Assembly (NCBI GenBank): GCA_000381605.1
Contig: KB906756.1
Location: forward strand, 682,001-746,000
From: Acidobacteriaceae bacterium KBS 89
GTDB taxonomy: Bacteria > Acidobacteriota > Terriglobia > Terriglobales > Acidobacteriaceae
Direction of reading: 5' to 3'
DNA length: 64,000 nt
Shown: piece after piece, positions 17,160 to 27,923 of the stretch
Layout: every line of letters begins with the position of its first letter
How positions within the stretch are numbered: the first letter of the stretch is position 1
Notes under the pieces: generated by a model
The model's input: only the letters and a program-made list of their open reading frames with translations
Databases searched by the model: none
Told to the model about the DNA's origin: nothing
Program-made: the position numbers and the translations under genes

Positions 17160-19199
17160 ATGCCCTCTGTCTCTCCAAATTACGACTCTCTCTGGCTGAT
17201 TCCGCTGCTTCCCTTCGCTGGCTTCCTCATCAACGGAACCATCGGCCGCAAGCTGCCCCGCGTCCTCGTCACAGCTGTTGCCTTGATCTGCACCGCCATT
17301 CCCGCCGCAATCGTTGCCTGGCTATGGATCACCATGAAGGCCGCGGGCGCCCCGGACCTGATTCAGGTCGTCAGCCAACCTTGGATTCAGATCACCGGCC
17401 TGCAAATCAACTTCGCCTTCACTGTCGACCATCTGACGCTGATCATGCTGGGCGTCGTCACAGGCGTCGGCTTCCTGATCCACATCTACTCCGTCGGCTA
17501 CATGGCGCATGAAGAGGGGTACTGGCGATTCTTCGCCTACCTCAATCTCTTCATGTTCTTCATGTCCGTGCTCGTGCTCGCCGAAAGCTTCCTTCTGATG
17601 TTCGTAGGCTGGGAGGGGGTCGGTCTCGCGTCTTACCTGCTCATCGGCTTCTACTTCAAGAAGGACTCGGCTGCCAACGCGGGGAAAAAAGCATTTATCG
17701 TCAACCGCATCGGCGACTTCGGCTTTTTACTCGCGATGTTCCTCATCGTCCGCGAGTTCGGTTCGCTCGACTTCACACACGTCTTCAATGCCATTAGCGT
17801 TAATCCTGAATGGCACGGTGGCATCCTGACGGCGATTGCTCTGCTGCTTGTCCTCGGAGCGGTCGGCAAATCCGCACAGATTCCCCTCTACGTCTGGCTC
17901 CCGGACGCGATGGAAGGCCCGACGCCAGTCTCCGCCCTCATCCATGCAGCCACGATGGTCACGGCGGGCATCTACATGGTCGCGCGCTGCCATACACTAT
18001 TCGACCGCTCGCCCTTCGCGCTGGGCGTCGTCGCCATTATCGGAGCGGCGACCTGCATGTTCGCGGCCTGCATCGGCATGGTGCAGCACGATATCAAGCG
18101 CGTCCTCGCCTACTCCACCGTCTCGCAGCTGGGCTACATGTTCCTTGCCTGCGGAGTTGGAGCGTACGCCGCCGGCATCTTCCACCTCCTCACCCACGCC
18201 TTCTTCAAGGCCCTGCTCTTCCTCGCAGCGGGCTCCGTCATCCACGCGCTCTCCGGCGAACAGGACATGCGAAAGATGGGTGGCCTCCGCAAGCGGATCC
18301 CGATCACCTTCTTCACCATGACCATGGGCGTCTTCGCCATCGCCGGCATCCCGCCGTGGGCCGCCTTCTTCTCCAAAGACGAGATCCTCTACCAAACCTT
18401 CGTCTCCGGAAACCCGATCGGCAAGCTCCTCTGGCTCGTCGGACTCGTCACTGCTGGCATGACGTCGTTCTACATGTTCCGCCTCTGGTTCAAGACCTTC
18501 TTCGGCCCTGAGCACTTTGAGGAACACGCTGACCTTCACGACCACGGAGCTGCCGTTCACGCATCCTCCGGCAGCCACGCCGTCATGGTCGCTGATCCGG
18601 AAGAAACCCACGTCCACGGCGTCCACGAATCGCCCTGGATCATGCTCGGGCCTCTCGTCATCCTCGCCATTCTCTCCTTCATCGGCGGATGGGTGGGCGT
18701 CCCCGCAGGGATGGGGGGCCATGATGAGATCGGTCACTTCCTCGATCCAGTCTTCGCAAGCGGCGCAGCCGTAGAAGCTCCAACTGCCAGTTATGGCCTC
18801 GAACGCGGCCTCGCTGTAATCTCAGTCTTCGCCGTCGCGATCGGCTTCTACGTCGCCTACATCTTCTACTACAAGAAGCCACGCACCGCTGCGGCGATCG
18901 CTGGCCGTTTCCCGGCTCTCTACCGCCTCGTCGAAAACAAGTTCTACATCGACGAGATCTACAGCGCTCTCATCGTCACTCCGCTGCTGATGTTCAGCCG
19001 CCTGTTCCTCAGTGGCCTCATCGACGGTGGTATCGTCAACGGCTCCGGCGCAGCTGCAGGCGCGACGACGCGCGGCCTCAGTTCGCTCGTCCGACGCGTT
19101 CAATCCGGCAATATTCGCTCCTACGCCGGCTGGCTCGCTCTTGGGGCCGCGGCCGTTCTACTTGTCATGATCTTTGGCCGCTCTGTTTGGCTGCACTAA
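17160..19199 (+). CDS. nuoL: NADH-quinone oxidoreductase subunit L
   Basis: The largest antiporter-like subunit (ND5 type, 679 residues), forming a proton channel and the long lateral helix. The conserved core FVGWEGVGLASYLLIGF and WLPDAMEGPTPVSALIHAATMV, with channel lysine and glutamate, is intact. A His-rich loop (HFEEHADLHDHGAAVH) lies near residue 460. I chose ATG 17160; a GTG at 17151 overlapping the nuoK stop is equally possible and adds three residues. Confidence 0.95.
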   Translation: MPSVSPNYDSLWLIPLLPFAGFLINGTIGRKLPRVLVTAVALICTAIPAAIVAWLWITMKAAGAPDLIQVVSQPWIQITGLQINFAFTVDHLTLIMLGVVTGVGFLIHIYSVGYMAHEEGYWRFFAYLNLFMFFMSVLVLAESFLLMFVGWEGVGLASYLLIGFYFKKDSAANAGKKAFIVNRIGDFGFLLAMFLIVREFGSLDFTHVFNAISVNPEWHGGILTAIALLLVLGAVGKSAQIPLYVWLPDAMEGPTPVSALIHAATMVTAGIYMVARCHTLFDRSPFALGVVAIIGAATCMFAACIGMVQHDIKRVLAYSTVSQLGYMFLACGVGAYAAGIFHLLTHAFFKALLFLAAGSVIHALSGEQDMRKMGGLRKRIPITFFTMTMGVFAIAGIPPWAAFFSKDEILYQTFVSGNPIGKLLWLVGLVTAGMTSFYMFRLWFKTFFGPEHFEEHADLHDHGAAVHASSGSHAVMVADPEETHVHGVHESPWIMLGPLVILAILSFIGGWVGVPAGMGGHDEIGHFLDPVFASGAAVEAPTASYGLERGLAVISVFAVAIGFYVAYIFYYKKPRTAAAIAGRFPALYRLVENKFYIDEIYSALIVTPLLMFSRLFLSGLIDGGIVNGSGAAAGATTRGLSSLVRRVQSGNIRSYAGWLALGAAAVLLVMIFGRSVWLH

Positions 19200-19255
19200 C
19201 GAAATACGGAACCTGCTTCACGAAACACCAGTTGTCGCTTCGCCTAAAGGAAACG

Positions 19256-20998
19256 ATGAACATCGACCACACCATCCTGACCGTCATCACCTTCGTCCCG
19301 CTCGCGGGCGCGGTCCTGCTGGCCCTGTTGCCCGACAAGGGCAAGCTGATGCAGTGGGGTGCGCTCACCGTCACCCTCATCACCTTCGCCCTGACTCTGC
19401 ATCTTCCCTTCCACTACGACTACAGCGCCGTATCGGGCGCCTTCCAGTTTGAGCAAAACGCTGAGTGGATCACCTCCCCCGCCATCCACTACCATCTCGG
19501 CGTCGATGGTCTCTCCATGTGGCTCGTCGTGCTCACCGGCTTCCTCGCCCCCCTCGGCGTCCTCATCTCCTGGAACACGATCAGCGATCGAAAAAAACTC
19601 TTCTATACCCTCTTCCTCCTCCAGCAGGTCGCGATGCTCGGCATCTTCGTCTCCCTGGACCTCTTCCTCTACTACGCCTTCTGGGAGCTGTCGCTCGTCC
19701 CGATGACGCTGCTCATCGCCACCTTCGGGCGCACCGTGAACCGCCGCCGCGCTGCCATCAAGTACTTCCTCTACACCTTTATCCCATCGGCAATCCTGCT
19801 CGTCGGCATGCTCTGGATCTACGCCCGTACCGGCACCTTCCAGCTTCCAGAACTCACCCAACTCGCCGCGACCCACGGCATTTCGAACAACTCCGCAGCA
19901 CTCTGGCTGGCCTCGCTCGCCTTCCTCGTCGCCTTCGCGGTCAAGGTCCCGGTCTTCCCGCTTCATGGCTGGCTCGCGGACGCCATCGCCGAAGCCCCCA
20001 CCGCCGCCGTTATGGTCCTCGCCGGAAAGCTCGGCCTCTACTCCATCCTGCGGTTCTCCTTCAGCATCTTTCCCGACGAATCGCACCGCATTGCTCCGCT
20101 GATGATTGCACTCGGAGCCATCGGGATCGTCTACGGCGCGCTCATTGCTCTCGTCCAGAAGGACCTCAAGCAACTGGCAGCCTACGGCACCCTCGGTCAC
20201 GTCAGTGTGGTCATCCTCGGCATCTTTACCTTCACTATCGCCGGACTCGACGGCGGCATCTATGCCACGCTCAACGAAGGCATCGGCGGCGGCGCGCTCT
20301 TCATGCTCCTCGGCATCCTGTACGAACGCTACGGTACCTACGACATACGCGACTACGGTGGCCTCGCCGCCAAGCTTCCCTGGATGGTCACCCTCTTCGT
20401 CATCACCACACTTTCAGTCGTTGGTCTGCCCATGCTGAACGGCTTCGTCGGTGAATTCCTCGTTCTCACCGGTGGCATGCAGTCAACGATCACGCATCAC
20501 ACGCGCTGGACCGTTCTCGCCACCACAGGTGTCATCTTCACCGCGTCGTATATGCTCTGGATGGTCCAGCGAGTCTTCTACGGCAACCTCAACGACAACA
20601 CCGCCGATGTTCCTGCTCCCGACCTCGATGCCCGGGAACACCTCGCCCTGTGGCCTATGGTCGCCCTTATGTTGTTGATGGGCGTCGCGTCTCCCTACTG
20701 GATGCGCGCCATCGACGCGGCCGGCACTATTCTTGCGCGCGAGCTCCAACAAGCTCAGCCAGTCACCACCAATTCACCCCTTCCCGTGCCGACAGTCCCT
20801 TCGCTCGCTAATGTCCTCGCACAGAACGACCTGCTACCAGCTGTGAATTTCAAAACAGACCGCGAATCAAAGCTCAACCTGATCCCAGCTGCGGCCGATG
20901 CCACCAAGAAGGAATCGAAGCTCCGCAACATCTCAACTTCCTGGAGCGCCGCACTGCATAGCGCGGCTTCCAAGCCCAACACGGAGGCCACGAAGTAA
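19256..20998 (+). CDS. nuoM: NADH-quinone oxidoreductase subunit M
   Basis: An antiporter-like proton-channel subunit (ND4 type), 580 residues. Conserved elements include YYAFWELSLVPMTLLI with the channel Glu, VKVPVFPLHGWLADAIAEAP, and KDLKQLAAYGTLGHV. The ATG at 19256 has AAAGGAAAC in front; an in-frame TTG inside nuoL is less likely. The C-terminal 70 residues (about 510-580) are hydrophilic and longer than in E. coli, with no visible domain. The nuoN start follows the stop directly. Confidence 0.95.
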   Translation: MNIDHTILTVITFVPLAGAVLLALLPDKGKLMQWGALTVTLITFALTLHLPFHYDYSAVSGAFQFEQNAEWITSPAIHYHLGVDGLSMWLVVLTGFLAPLGVLISWNTISDRKKLFYTLFLLQQVAMLGIFVSLDLFLYYAFWELSLVPMTLLIATFGRTVNRRRAAIKYFLYTFIPSAILLVGMLWIYARTGTFQLPELTQLAATHGISNNSAALWLASLAFLVAFAVKVPVFPLHGWLADAIAEAPTAAVMVLAGKLGLYSILRFSFSIFPDESHRIAPLMIALGAIGIVYGALIALVQKDLKQLAAYGTLGHVSVVILGIFTFTIAGLDGGIYATLNEGIGGGALFMLLGILYERYGTYDIRDYGGLAAKLPWMVTLFVITTLSVVGLPMLNGFVGEFLVLTGGMQSTITHHTRWTVLATTGVIFTASYMLWMVQRVFYGNLNDNTADVPAPDLDAREHLALWPMVALMLLMGVASPYWMRAIDAAGTILARELQQAQPVTTNSPLPVPTVPSLANVLAQNDLLPAVNFKTDRESKLNLIPAAADATKKESKLRNISTSWSAALHSAASKPNTEATK

Positions 20999-22519
20999 AT
21001 GTCACCGAATGTCCTGGCCCTCCTTCCCGAGATCATCCTCACCCTTACCGGTGTCTTCATCATGATGGCCGAACCGTGCCTCGCGCCGAACTCCAGCCGA
21101 AAGCCACTCGGTTGGATCGCCATCGCCGGCACCGTCGGGGCACTTGTCGCAAGCTGGTATCAGGTCTCCCTCGGCGTCACCATCCACGCCTTCTCCAACA
21201 CCATTCAGGTCGACGCCTTCTCCGTGCTCTTCCATTACGTCATCGGGGCCGTCGTTCTCGTCACCCTCCTCGGCTCGCTCGATTACTTTGAGGGCAACGC
21301 CAGCCACGCCGGCGAGTACTTCGCGCTGCTCTGTTTCGGCGCGGTCGGCATGATGCTCATGGCGAGCTCCGTCGAACTCCTCATGGTCTTCGTCGGCCTC
21401 GAGATCTCCTCCATCTCAACCTACATTCTCTGCGGCTTCCGCAAAGGCCAGGCAACTGGCTCCGAATCATCCATCAAGTACTTCCTCCTCGGCTCCTTTG
21501 CCACAGCCTTTTTCCTCTACGGTGTCGCCCTTGCCTTCGGCGCGACTGGGTCGACCGACCTCTACGCGGTTGCCCTAGGCCTCCAGACTACCGCCACCCC
21601 AGCCCTTGCCTTCACCGCGCTCGCTTTGATTCTCATCGGGCTCGGCTTCAAGGTCTCTGCGGCCCCCTTCCACGTCTGGACACCCGACGTCTATCAGGGC
21701 GCGCCCGCTCCCGTTGTTGGACTTATGTCCACAGCGCCCAAAGCCGCTGCTTTTGCAGTTCTTCTCCGTATCACCTTTACTGGCTTCCCCATCTACCAGC
21801 ACCGTTGGACGGTCCTGATGTGGGTCCTTGCCGCCCTGTCCATGACCATCGGCAACTTGGGTGCGCTGCTCCAGCGCGATGTCAAACGTATGCTCGCCTA
21901 CTCCAGCATTGCCCACGCCGGTTACCTCCTCGTCGCCTTTACGGCTTTCCCGTTCGACGGTATTGCTGCGGCCTGCTTCTACACCGCCACCTACGCCGCC
22001 ATGAACGTCGGCGCCTTCGCTGTCATCACCCAAATCAGCGGCTACGACGAACGCGCCCGCACCATCGACGACTTCACCGGACTAGGCCAGAAGCGTCCTT
22101 ACCTCGCCGCTCTGTTGAGCTTCTTTCTTCTTTCCTTGATCGGAATCCCCTTCACCGGCGGGTTCTTCGGCAAGTTCTACGTCTTCTCAGCCGCCATCCA
22201 CAACGGCAACGTATGGCTGGCGGTCATCGGCTTGCTCAACAGCGGCGTCGCCTGCTTTTACTACCTACGCCTGCTCGCAGCGGTCTACACCAAGCCGGGC
22301 GCCGAGAGCGCCCGCCTCAACCAGCTCCGCCCCATCAGCATTCCCGCAGCCGTGGGCCTGGCACTTGCAGCGGCCGCCACCCTCACCTTAGGTATTCTGC
22401 CCAGCGGCGCGGTCTCCTTCGCCGAGTACGCCAGCCACTCCACCCTGATCGAACAGGGCCGCCAGGAGTGCGCCGCGCATCCCGACTGCCATATCCAGCT
22501 CCAGTTCGACGTCCGCTGA
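20999..22519 (+). CDS. nuoN: NADH-quinone oxidoreductase subunit N
   Basis: An antiporter-like subunit (ND2 type) of 506 residues with about 14 helices. [21 protein letters not shown] carries the channel Glu, and [16 protein letters not shown] and [19 protein letters not shown] are diagnostic. It is the last nuo gene. A short Cys-containing hydrophilic tail ([14 protein letters not shown]) follows the last helix. Confidence 0.95.
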   Translation: MSPNVLALLPEIILTLTGVFIMMAEPCLAPNSSRKPLGWIAIAGTVGALVASWYQVSLGVTIHAFSNTIQVDAFSVLFHYVIGAVVLVTLLGSLDYFEGNASHAGEYFALLCFGAVGMMLMASSVELLMVFVGLEISSISTYILCGFRKGQATGSESSIKYFLLGSFATAFFLYGVALAFGATGSTDLYAVALGLQTTATPALAFTALALILIGLGFKVSAAPFHVWTPDVYQGAPAPVVGLMSTAPKAAAFAVLLRITFTGFPIYQHRWTVLMWVLAALSMTIGNLGALLQRDVKRMLAYSSIAHAGYLLVAFTAFPFDGIAAACFYTATYAAMNVGAFAVITQISGYDERARTIDDFTGLGQKRPYLAALLSFFLLSLIGIPFTGGFFGKFYVFSAAIHNGNVWLAVIGLLNSGVACFYYLRLLAAVYTKPGAESARLNQLRPISIPAAVGLALAAAATLTLGILPSGAVSFAEYASHSTLIEQGRQECAAHPDCHIQLQFDVR

Positions 22520-22691
22520 CTTTACCGATTTCACCACGCATTAAAACGATTGCCGCTGAAGACAGTATATTTCTCACCGCAAACGCTTCGGGGAAACTGG
22601 AGTCCGGCCGATCTCCATCTCCTTCGTAAACCGTCTCTCTATCATTGTTGTTGTGAACTCGCTCGATCCAGCAGAGTAGTGGAAGGATCAC

Positions 22692-23834
22692 TTGATAGAC
22701 CTTCGTACCGTTCACGTCACCGCTGTTATTTTTGCCTGTCTTTGCCTGTACATGCTGTTGATTCACCGCAGCACCCCGGGCCTCCGCGGCGTACGCCAGA
22801 TCGTTTACGGCTACGCGGCCTTCGCACTGGGGGCGGAGCTTCTCGCTCTCCGTGGCCGCATCCCCGATTTCTTCTCCATCACCGTCGCCAACTCGATCCT
22901 CATCCTCATCAACGTCTTTCTCTACTGGGGTATCGCGGAGTTGCTCAACCTGCGGCCGAAGCGCTGGTTCCTTCCCTCTTCCGTCATTCCAACAGCAGTG
23001 ATGAGCCTCTACTTCAGCTACGTGCACCCCGACGTCTCCTTCCGCATCATCGCAATCAGCGCCATCGCCGTGCTGCAATACGGCTTCATCGTGTATCTGC
23101 TCTCTGGCCCTGGACCGCGACGCATCCACATGCCCAGGCGCGGCCTTGCCGCCCTCTTCACCGTATACGCCGCCCTCAACATTTATCGCGCGTGGGAAGC
23201 ACACCTGCACGATCCGCGAAGCTTGATAAGCTCCGTCCCTACCAGCACCTTCTCTTTTATTACCCCGATCCTCATCGCCGTCATGACCGCTCTCGGGGTT
23301 ATCTGGCTCGCCATGGCGCAGCTCCAGAATGAGCTAGAGGCGCAGTCCCGCACTGACTCCCTCACCGGTCTGCTCAACCGCCGCGCCCTCGAACAGATCG
23401 GCACCGCGGCCATCGAATACGCCCGCCGGCAGAGCGCCGCCCTCTCGCTTATCATCCTCGACCTTGACCACTTCAAGTCCATCAACGACGAGCATGGCCA
23501 CGACGGTGGAGACGCCGCCCTGCACCACGCCGCTCGCTGCCTTCGCGAAAACCTTCGCGACGTCGACCATGTCGCCCGCCTCGGCGGCGAAGAGTTCGTC
23601 GCGGTCCTGCCCGGCACCACCCACGCGCGCGCAGCCGAGATCGCAGAAGGCCTGCGTCGCTGTCTCGCCAACCTGACCGTCGAGCATCTCAGCCAGGAGA
23701 TCCGCCTCTCTGCCAGCTTTGGCGTTGCAACAATGCTTCCCACCGACACCACATGGCTTGAGATCCTCCGCCGCGGCGATCGCGCCCTCTACCTTGCCAA
23801 AGAGCAGGGCCGCGACCGCGTTGCCCTCCTCTAA
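22692..23834 (+). CDS. Diguanylate cyclase (GGDEF) with membrane sensor region
   Basis: The protein makes cyclic di-GMP from two GTP. The N-terminal 210 residues hold about six membrane helices and no recognised sensor family. The GGDEF domain covers about 220-380, with LTGLLNRRALEQ, DLDHFKSINDEHGHDGGD and the active-site motif GGEEF. An RDVD inhibitory site lies exactly five residues before it, so product feedback is likely. The start is a TTG at 22692 with AAGGA upstream; no ATG fits well. It follows nuoN by 172 bases and is closed by a strong terminator. Motility genes elsewhere in the window are possible targets. Confidence 0.9.
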   Translation: MIDLRTVHVTAVIFACLCLYMLLIHRSTPGLRGVRQIVYGYAAFALGAELLALRGRIPDFFSITVANSILILINVFLYWGIAELLNLRPKRWFLPSSVIPTAVMSLYFSYVHPDVSFRIIAISAIAVLQYGFIVYLLSGPGPRRIHMPRRGLAALFTVYAALNIYRAWEAHLHDPRSLISSVPTSTFSFITPILIAVMTALGVIWLAMAQLQNELEAQSRTDSLTGLLNRRALEQIGTAAIEYARRQSAALSLIILDLDHFKSINDEHGHDGGDAALHHAARCLRENLRDVDHVARLGGEEFVAVLPGTTHARAAEIAEGLRRCLANLTVEHLSQEIRLSASFGVATMLPTDTTWLEILRRGDRALYLAKEQGRDRVALL

Positions 23835-23853
23835 TTCCGCCGCAAAATAGAAA

Positions 23854-23879
23854 GCCTCCGCGATAGGCGGAGGCTTTTT
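23854..23879 (+). terminator. Intrinsic terminator between the GGDEF gene and atpE
   Basis: GCCTCCGC (23854-23861) and GCGGAGGC (23867-23874) form an 8-bp stem with a 5-base loop, followed by TTTTT. The minus strand is also T-rich after the stem, so it probably serves the opposing atpE as well. Confidence 0.88.
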
Positions 23880-23905
23880 GTAGAACCTATTTCCTAAGGC
23901 TCAAA

Positions 23906-24220
23906 TTACAGAGGCTTGACCTTGAGGAAGATGATGACGAACGTGAACAGCGCAAGCGACTCGATAAACGCCAGACCGAGAATCAGGAAGATAAAGATTC
24001 CAGGACGTGCGCCCGGGTTGCGTGCCAGCGCTTCGGTGGCCGAAGCAGTCGCCTTACCCTGACCCAGACCGCAAAGACCGGCAGCGATCGCCATGCCCAG
24101 AGCGGCAGCCAAGGGGATCCACTGGTTCTCGGGGTGCCCGCCGGCAGCATCCTGCGCAAAAGCCGGCGTTGCAAGCAGCATCGCGGCCAACGACATAAAC
24201 AGATATTGCAGCTTCTTCAT
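23906..24220 (-). CDS. atpE: ATP synthase F0 subunit c with N-terminal signal peptide
   Basis: The proteolipid that forms the rotor ring. The 104 residues are longer than usual because a signal peptide (LFMSLAAMLLATPAFAQ) precedes the two-helix hairpin; such leaders are known in some phyla. Helix 1 has GLGQGKATASATEALARNP. Helix 2 has the essential carboxylate in LAFIESLALFTFVI. The Gln of helix 1 and the Glu-Ser pair of helix 2 recall sodium-binding rings, but the supporting Tyr is Phe here, so proton coupling is more likely. It is the last gene of a minus-strand F0 cluster. Confidence 0.95.
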   Translation of the reverse strand: MKKLQYLFMSLAAMLLATPAFAQDAAGGHPENQWIPLAAALGMAIAAGLCGLGQGKATASATEALARNPGARPGIFIFLILGLAFIESLALFTFVIIFLKVKPL

Positions 24221-24348
24221 CGTGTTGCTCCTGCCTCCATCAGATACGCCGCCAGTGGGTGGTTGATGCTCACCGTGCTGGCACCCTCACGCTATGCGGC
24301 GTTGTTGCGCGCTGCGAGAGGAGGCCCCAACGCAGCGAAACTTGATAG

Positions 24349-24407
24349 CCCAGGGATGGTAGCCCAATGCTTTAGCTTTTGGTCTCCCTGGGTGATGCGA
24401 AGCATCA
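24349..24407 (-). promoter_or_regulatory. Hairpins between atpB and atpE
   Basis: CCCAGGGA (24349-24356) and TCCCTGGG (24385-24392) are inverted copies. TGATGC-gaa-GCATCA (24393-24407) forms a second small hairpin that contains the atpB stop codon. In the 184-base atpB-atpE spacer these could stabilise the atpE message, since subunit c is needed in many copies. The role is inferred. Confidence 0.45.
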
Positions 24408-25136
24408 ATGATCGTGCGCTATAGCCAGCGACAGATAAATCGCCGCTAGCAACATGAACACGTACGCCTGAATCACGGCCACACCAAGGTGCAGCCCCAG
24501 AAACACCAGCGGAATACCGATCGGAATCAAAGAGAAGAACGCGATGGTCAACAGGTCTCCGGCAAACATATTCGCGTACAACCGGACCGTCAGCGACAGG
24601 ACGCGCGCGCAATGCGAGATGATCTCAATCGGCAGCAGCAATGGGTACAGCCACCATACGGGCCCCAGGAACTGCTTGATATACGCGAAGCCATTCGCCT
24701 TTACACCGTGGTAGTGGTAGTAGACGAACGTCACAAGTGCGAAACCGAGCGGCACCACCACATCCGCGGTAGGCGACTCCAGCCCAGGGATTAGTCCCAG
24801 CAGGTTGCTCAACAGAATGAACAGGAACAACGCGGTCAAGTATCCGATGAACCGCTCGGAACCGTGACCGATAATCTGCTCACCCTGCTCCGACACAAAT
24901 TCATTGGTCATCTCGGCCAAATGCTGCACGCCTCGCGGCCTCTCGACACTGAGCGAGACCCGCACCAGAATGAAGTATGCGACGAGCACGAAGAACACCA
25001 GCAACTCCATCGCAAAGGCGTTCGTAATCGGGGCTTCAGGCGAGGCGGGGTGCACATGCAACGCATTGAGAAACGCCGTCACAGGCGCGGCAAAGTGCTC
25101 GTTCAACATTCTGGTAAAAAGTAATTGTGTTGGCAT
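24405..25136 (-). CDS. atpB: ATP synthase F0 subunit a
   Basis: The stator subunit that provides the proton half-channels. The essential Arg is in LSLTVRLYANMFAGDLL, and the last helix has the conserved polar residues (AVIQAYVFMLLAAIYLSLA). The 243 residues form about six helices; the start at 25136 has no clear ribosome site, and a second ATG lies at 25109. It sits between the small AtpI-like gene and atpE. Genes for subunits b, delta, alpha, gamma, beta and epsilon are not in the window. Confidence 0.95.
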   Translation of the reverse strand: MPTQLLFTRMLNEHFAAPVTAFLNALHVHPASPEAPITNAFAMELLVFFVLVAYFILVRVSLSVERPRGVQHLAEMTNEFVSEQGEQIIGHGSERFIGYLTALFLFILLSNLLGLIPGLESPTADVVVPLGFALVTFVYYHYHGVKANGFAYIKQFLGPVWWLYPLLLPIEIISHCARVLSLTVRLYANMFAGDLLTIAFFSLIPIGIPLVFLGLHLGVAVIQAYVFMLLAAIYLSLAIAHDH

Positions 25137-25197
25137 ATAAAAAATAAATGAAAAGCTCTGGCCTTTGTTCCTGCTTCTAAGTCCGCGAACGTCCGGT

Positions 25198-25608
25198 CTA
25201 AACCGTCCACGCCTTCATAAGCCTCAAACCCTCAACCGTAAGGGCAAACACACCCAGAGCGAGGCCAGCGGCAAGCGCGTACACCGAACCATTCAGTACC
25301 TTAAGGCTAACATAAAGCAGCACGATGGTCAGCCCCAGCCGCAGGAAGAACCCCACGAGCACCATCCCCATCGGCCGCGCCTTTTCGCCCTCATCCATCC
25401 GCACCATAACCGCCGTCATCAGGCGCAGCCACTCATACAGACCCGATCCCGAGATCAGCGCCCCTACCAGCAACAACACCGCGCTTGGCCAGCCCAGCTT
25501 CCACCACACCAATGGAGCCGCCACCACCGTAATCACCACTAACAGCCGCAGCGCGCTCCACATGGTGCGCTTGAAATCTGCGTCGGTAAAGCTCTCCATC
25601 GCCCTCAC
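25198..25608 (-). CDS. ATP synthase subunit I-like membrane protein
   Basis: A 136-residue protein with about four helices, in the place where atpI-type genes sit before atpB. The pattern (two helix pairs, KVLNGSVYALAAGLALGVFALTVEGL near the end) fits the ATP synthase I chain family, which helps c-ring assembly or Mg uptake. The primary similarity is weak, so the call leans on context. The start could also be the Met at residue 4. It begins 19 bases after the preceding small gene. Confidence 0.65.
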   Translation of the reverse strand: MRAMESFTDADFKRTMWSALRLLVVITVVAAPLVWWKLGWPSAVLLLVGALISGSGLYEWLRLMTAVMVRMDEGEKARPMGMVLVGFFLRLGLTIVLLYVSLKVLNGSVYALAAGLALGVFALTVEGLRLMKAWTV

Positions 25609-25627
25609 AGCCGTCCTCCGCCGCCCA

Positions 25628-25879
25628 TCACGAGCGGTCGTTCTTCAAATACCGCGATGCCGTCCGGAATATCTGGATAAACCCGGCCAGAGCGCCCAGC
25701 AGAATCCCAACAATTGAGATCCACTCCTGATGGAAGTGCCGATCGAGCCAACTCCCCACCAGCCATCCGATCACGCACCCGGCGGGCAGCGCGATCGCCA
25801 GCTGAATCATCGACTCCGCTTTCACTAAATCACCCAGCGGGCCTTTACCACCAGACTTCCCTGCTCTGTCGTCGACCAT
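25628..25879 (-). CDS. AtpZ/AtpI-like small membrane protein
   Basis: An 83-residue protein with two helices (LAIALPAGCVIGWLVGSWLD and ISIVGILLGALAGFIQIF), typical of the F0F1-ATPase gene-1 (AtpZ) family. The central GSWLDRHF with a charged loop and the C-terminal FIQIFRTASR are family-like. The frame is open to 25930. I chose the inner ATG at 25879 because the extension (Cys-rich, no hydrophobic order) looks non-coding. It is the first gene of the F0 cluster and is divergent from lysS. Confidence 0.7.
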   Translation of the reverse strand: MVDDRAGKSGGKGPLGDLVKAESMIQLAIALPAGCVIGWLVGSWLDRHFHQEWISIVGILLGALAGFIQIFRTASRYLKNDRS

Positions 25880-25977
25880 AGCAGCACCATTACACCACGC
25901 GCGGCATCGCCCGGTCACACAGGAGTCCACCCGCCGCTATACTGAAATCTCAGCAGCCTCAAGCCAAAGGAACCCTC

Positions 25978-27825
<1,848 letters not shown>

Positions 27826-27923
27826 GAGCTGTCCGTAACTAATAGGAAGATGGGTCAGCCGAAAGCGCCCAAACCGCGGCGTCCAGCCCGTCGCCGCCCG
27901 CGCAAACGCGTTATCCTTACATC

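Noticed and set aside
22520..22691. Cyclic di-GMP riboswitch before the diguanylate cyclase
   Set aside because: The stretch has some GGGAAACTGGA-like bases, but the GEMM core and its tetraloop-receptor arrangement are missing.
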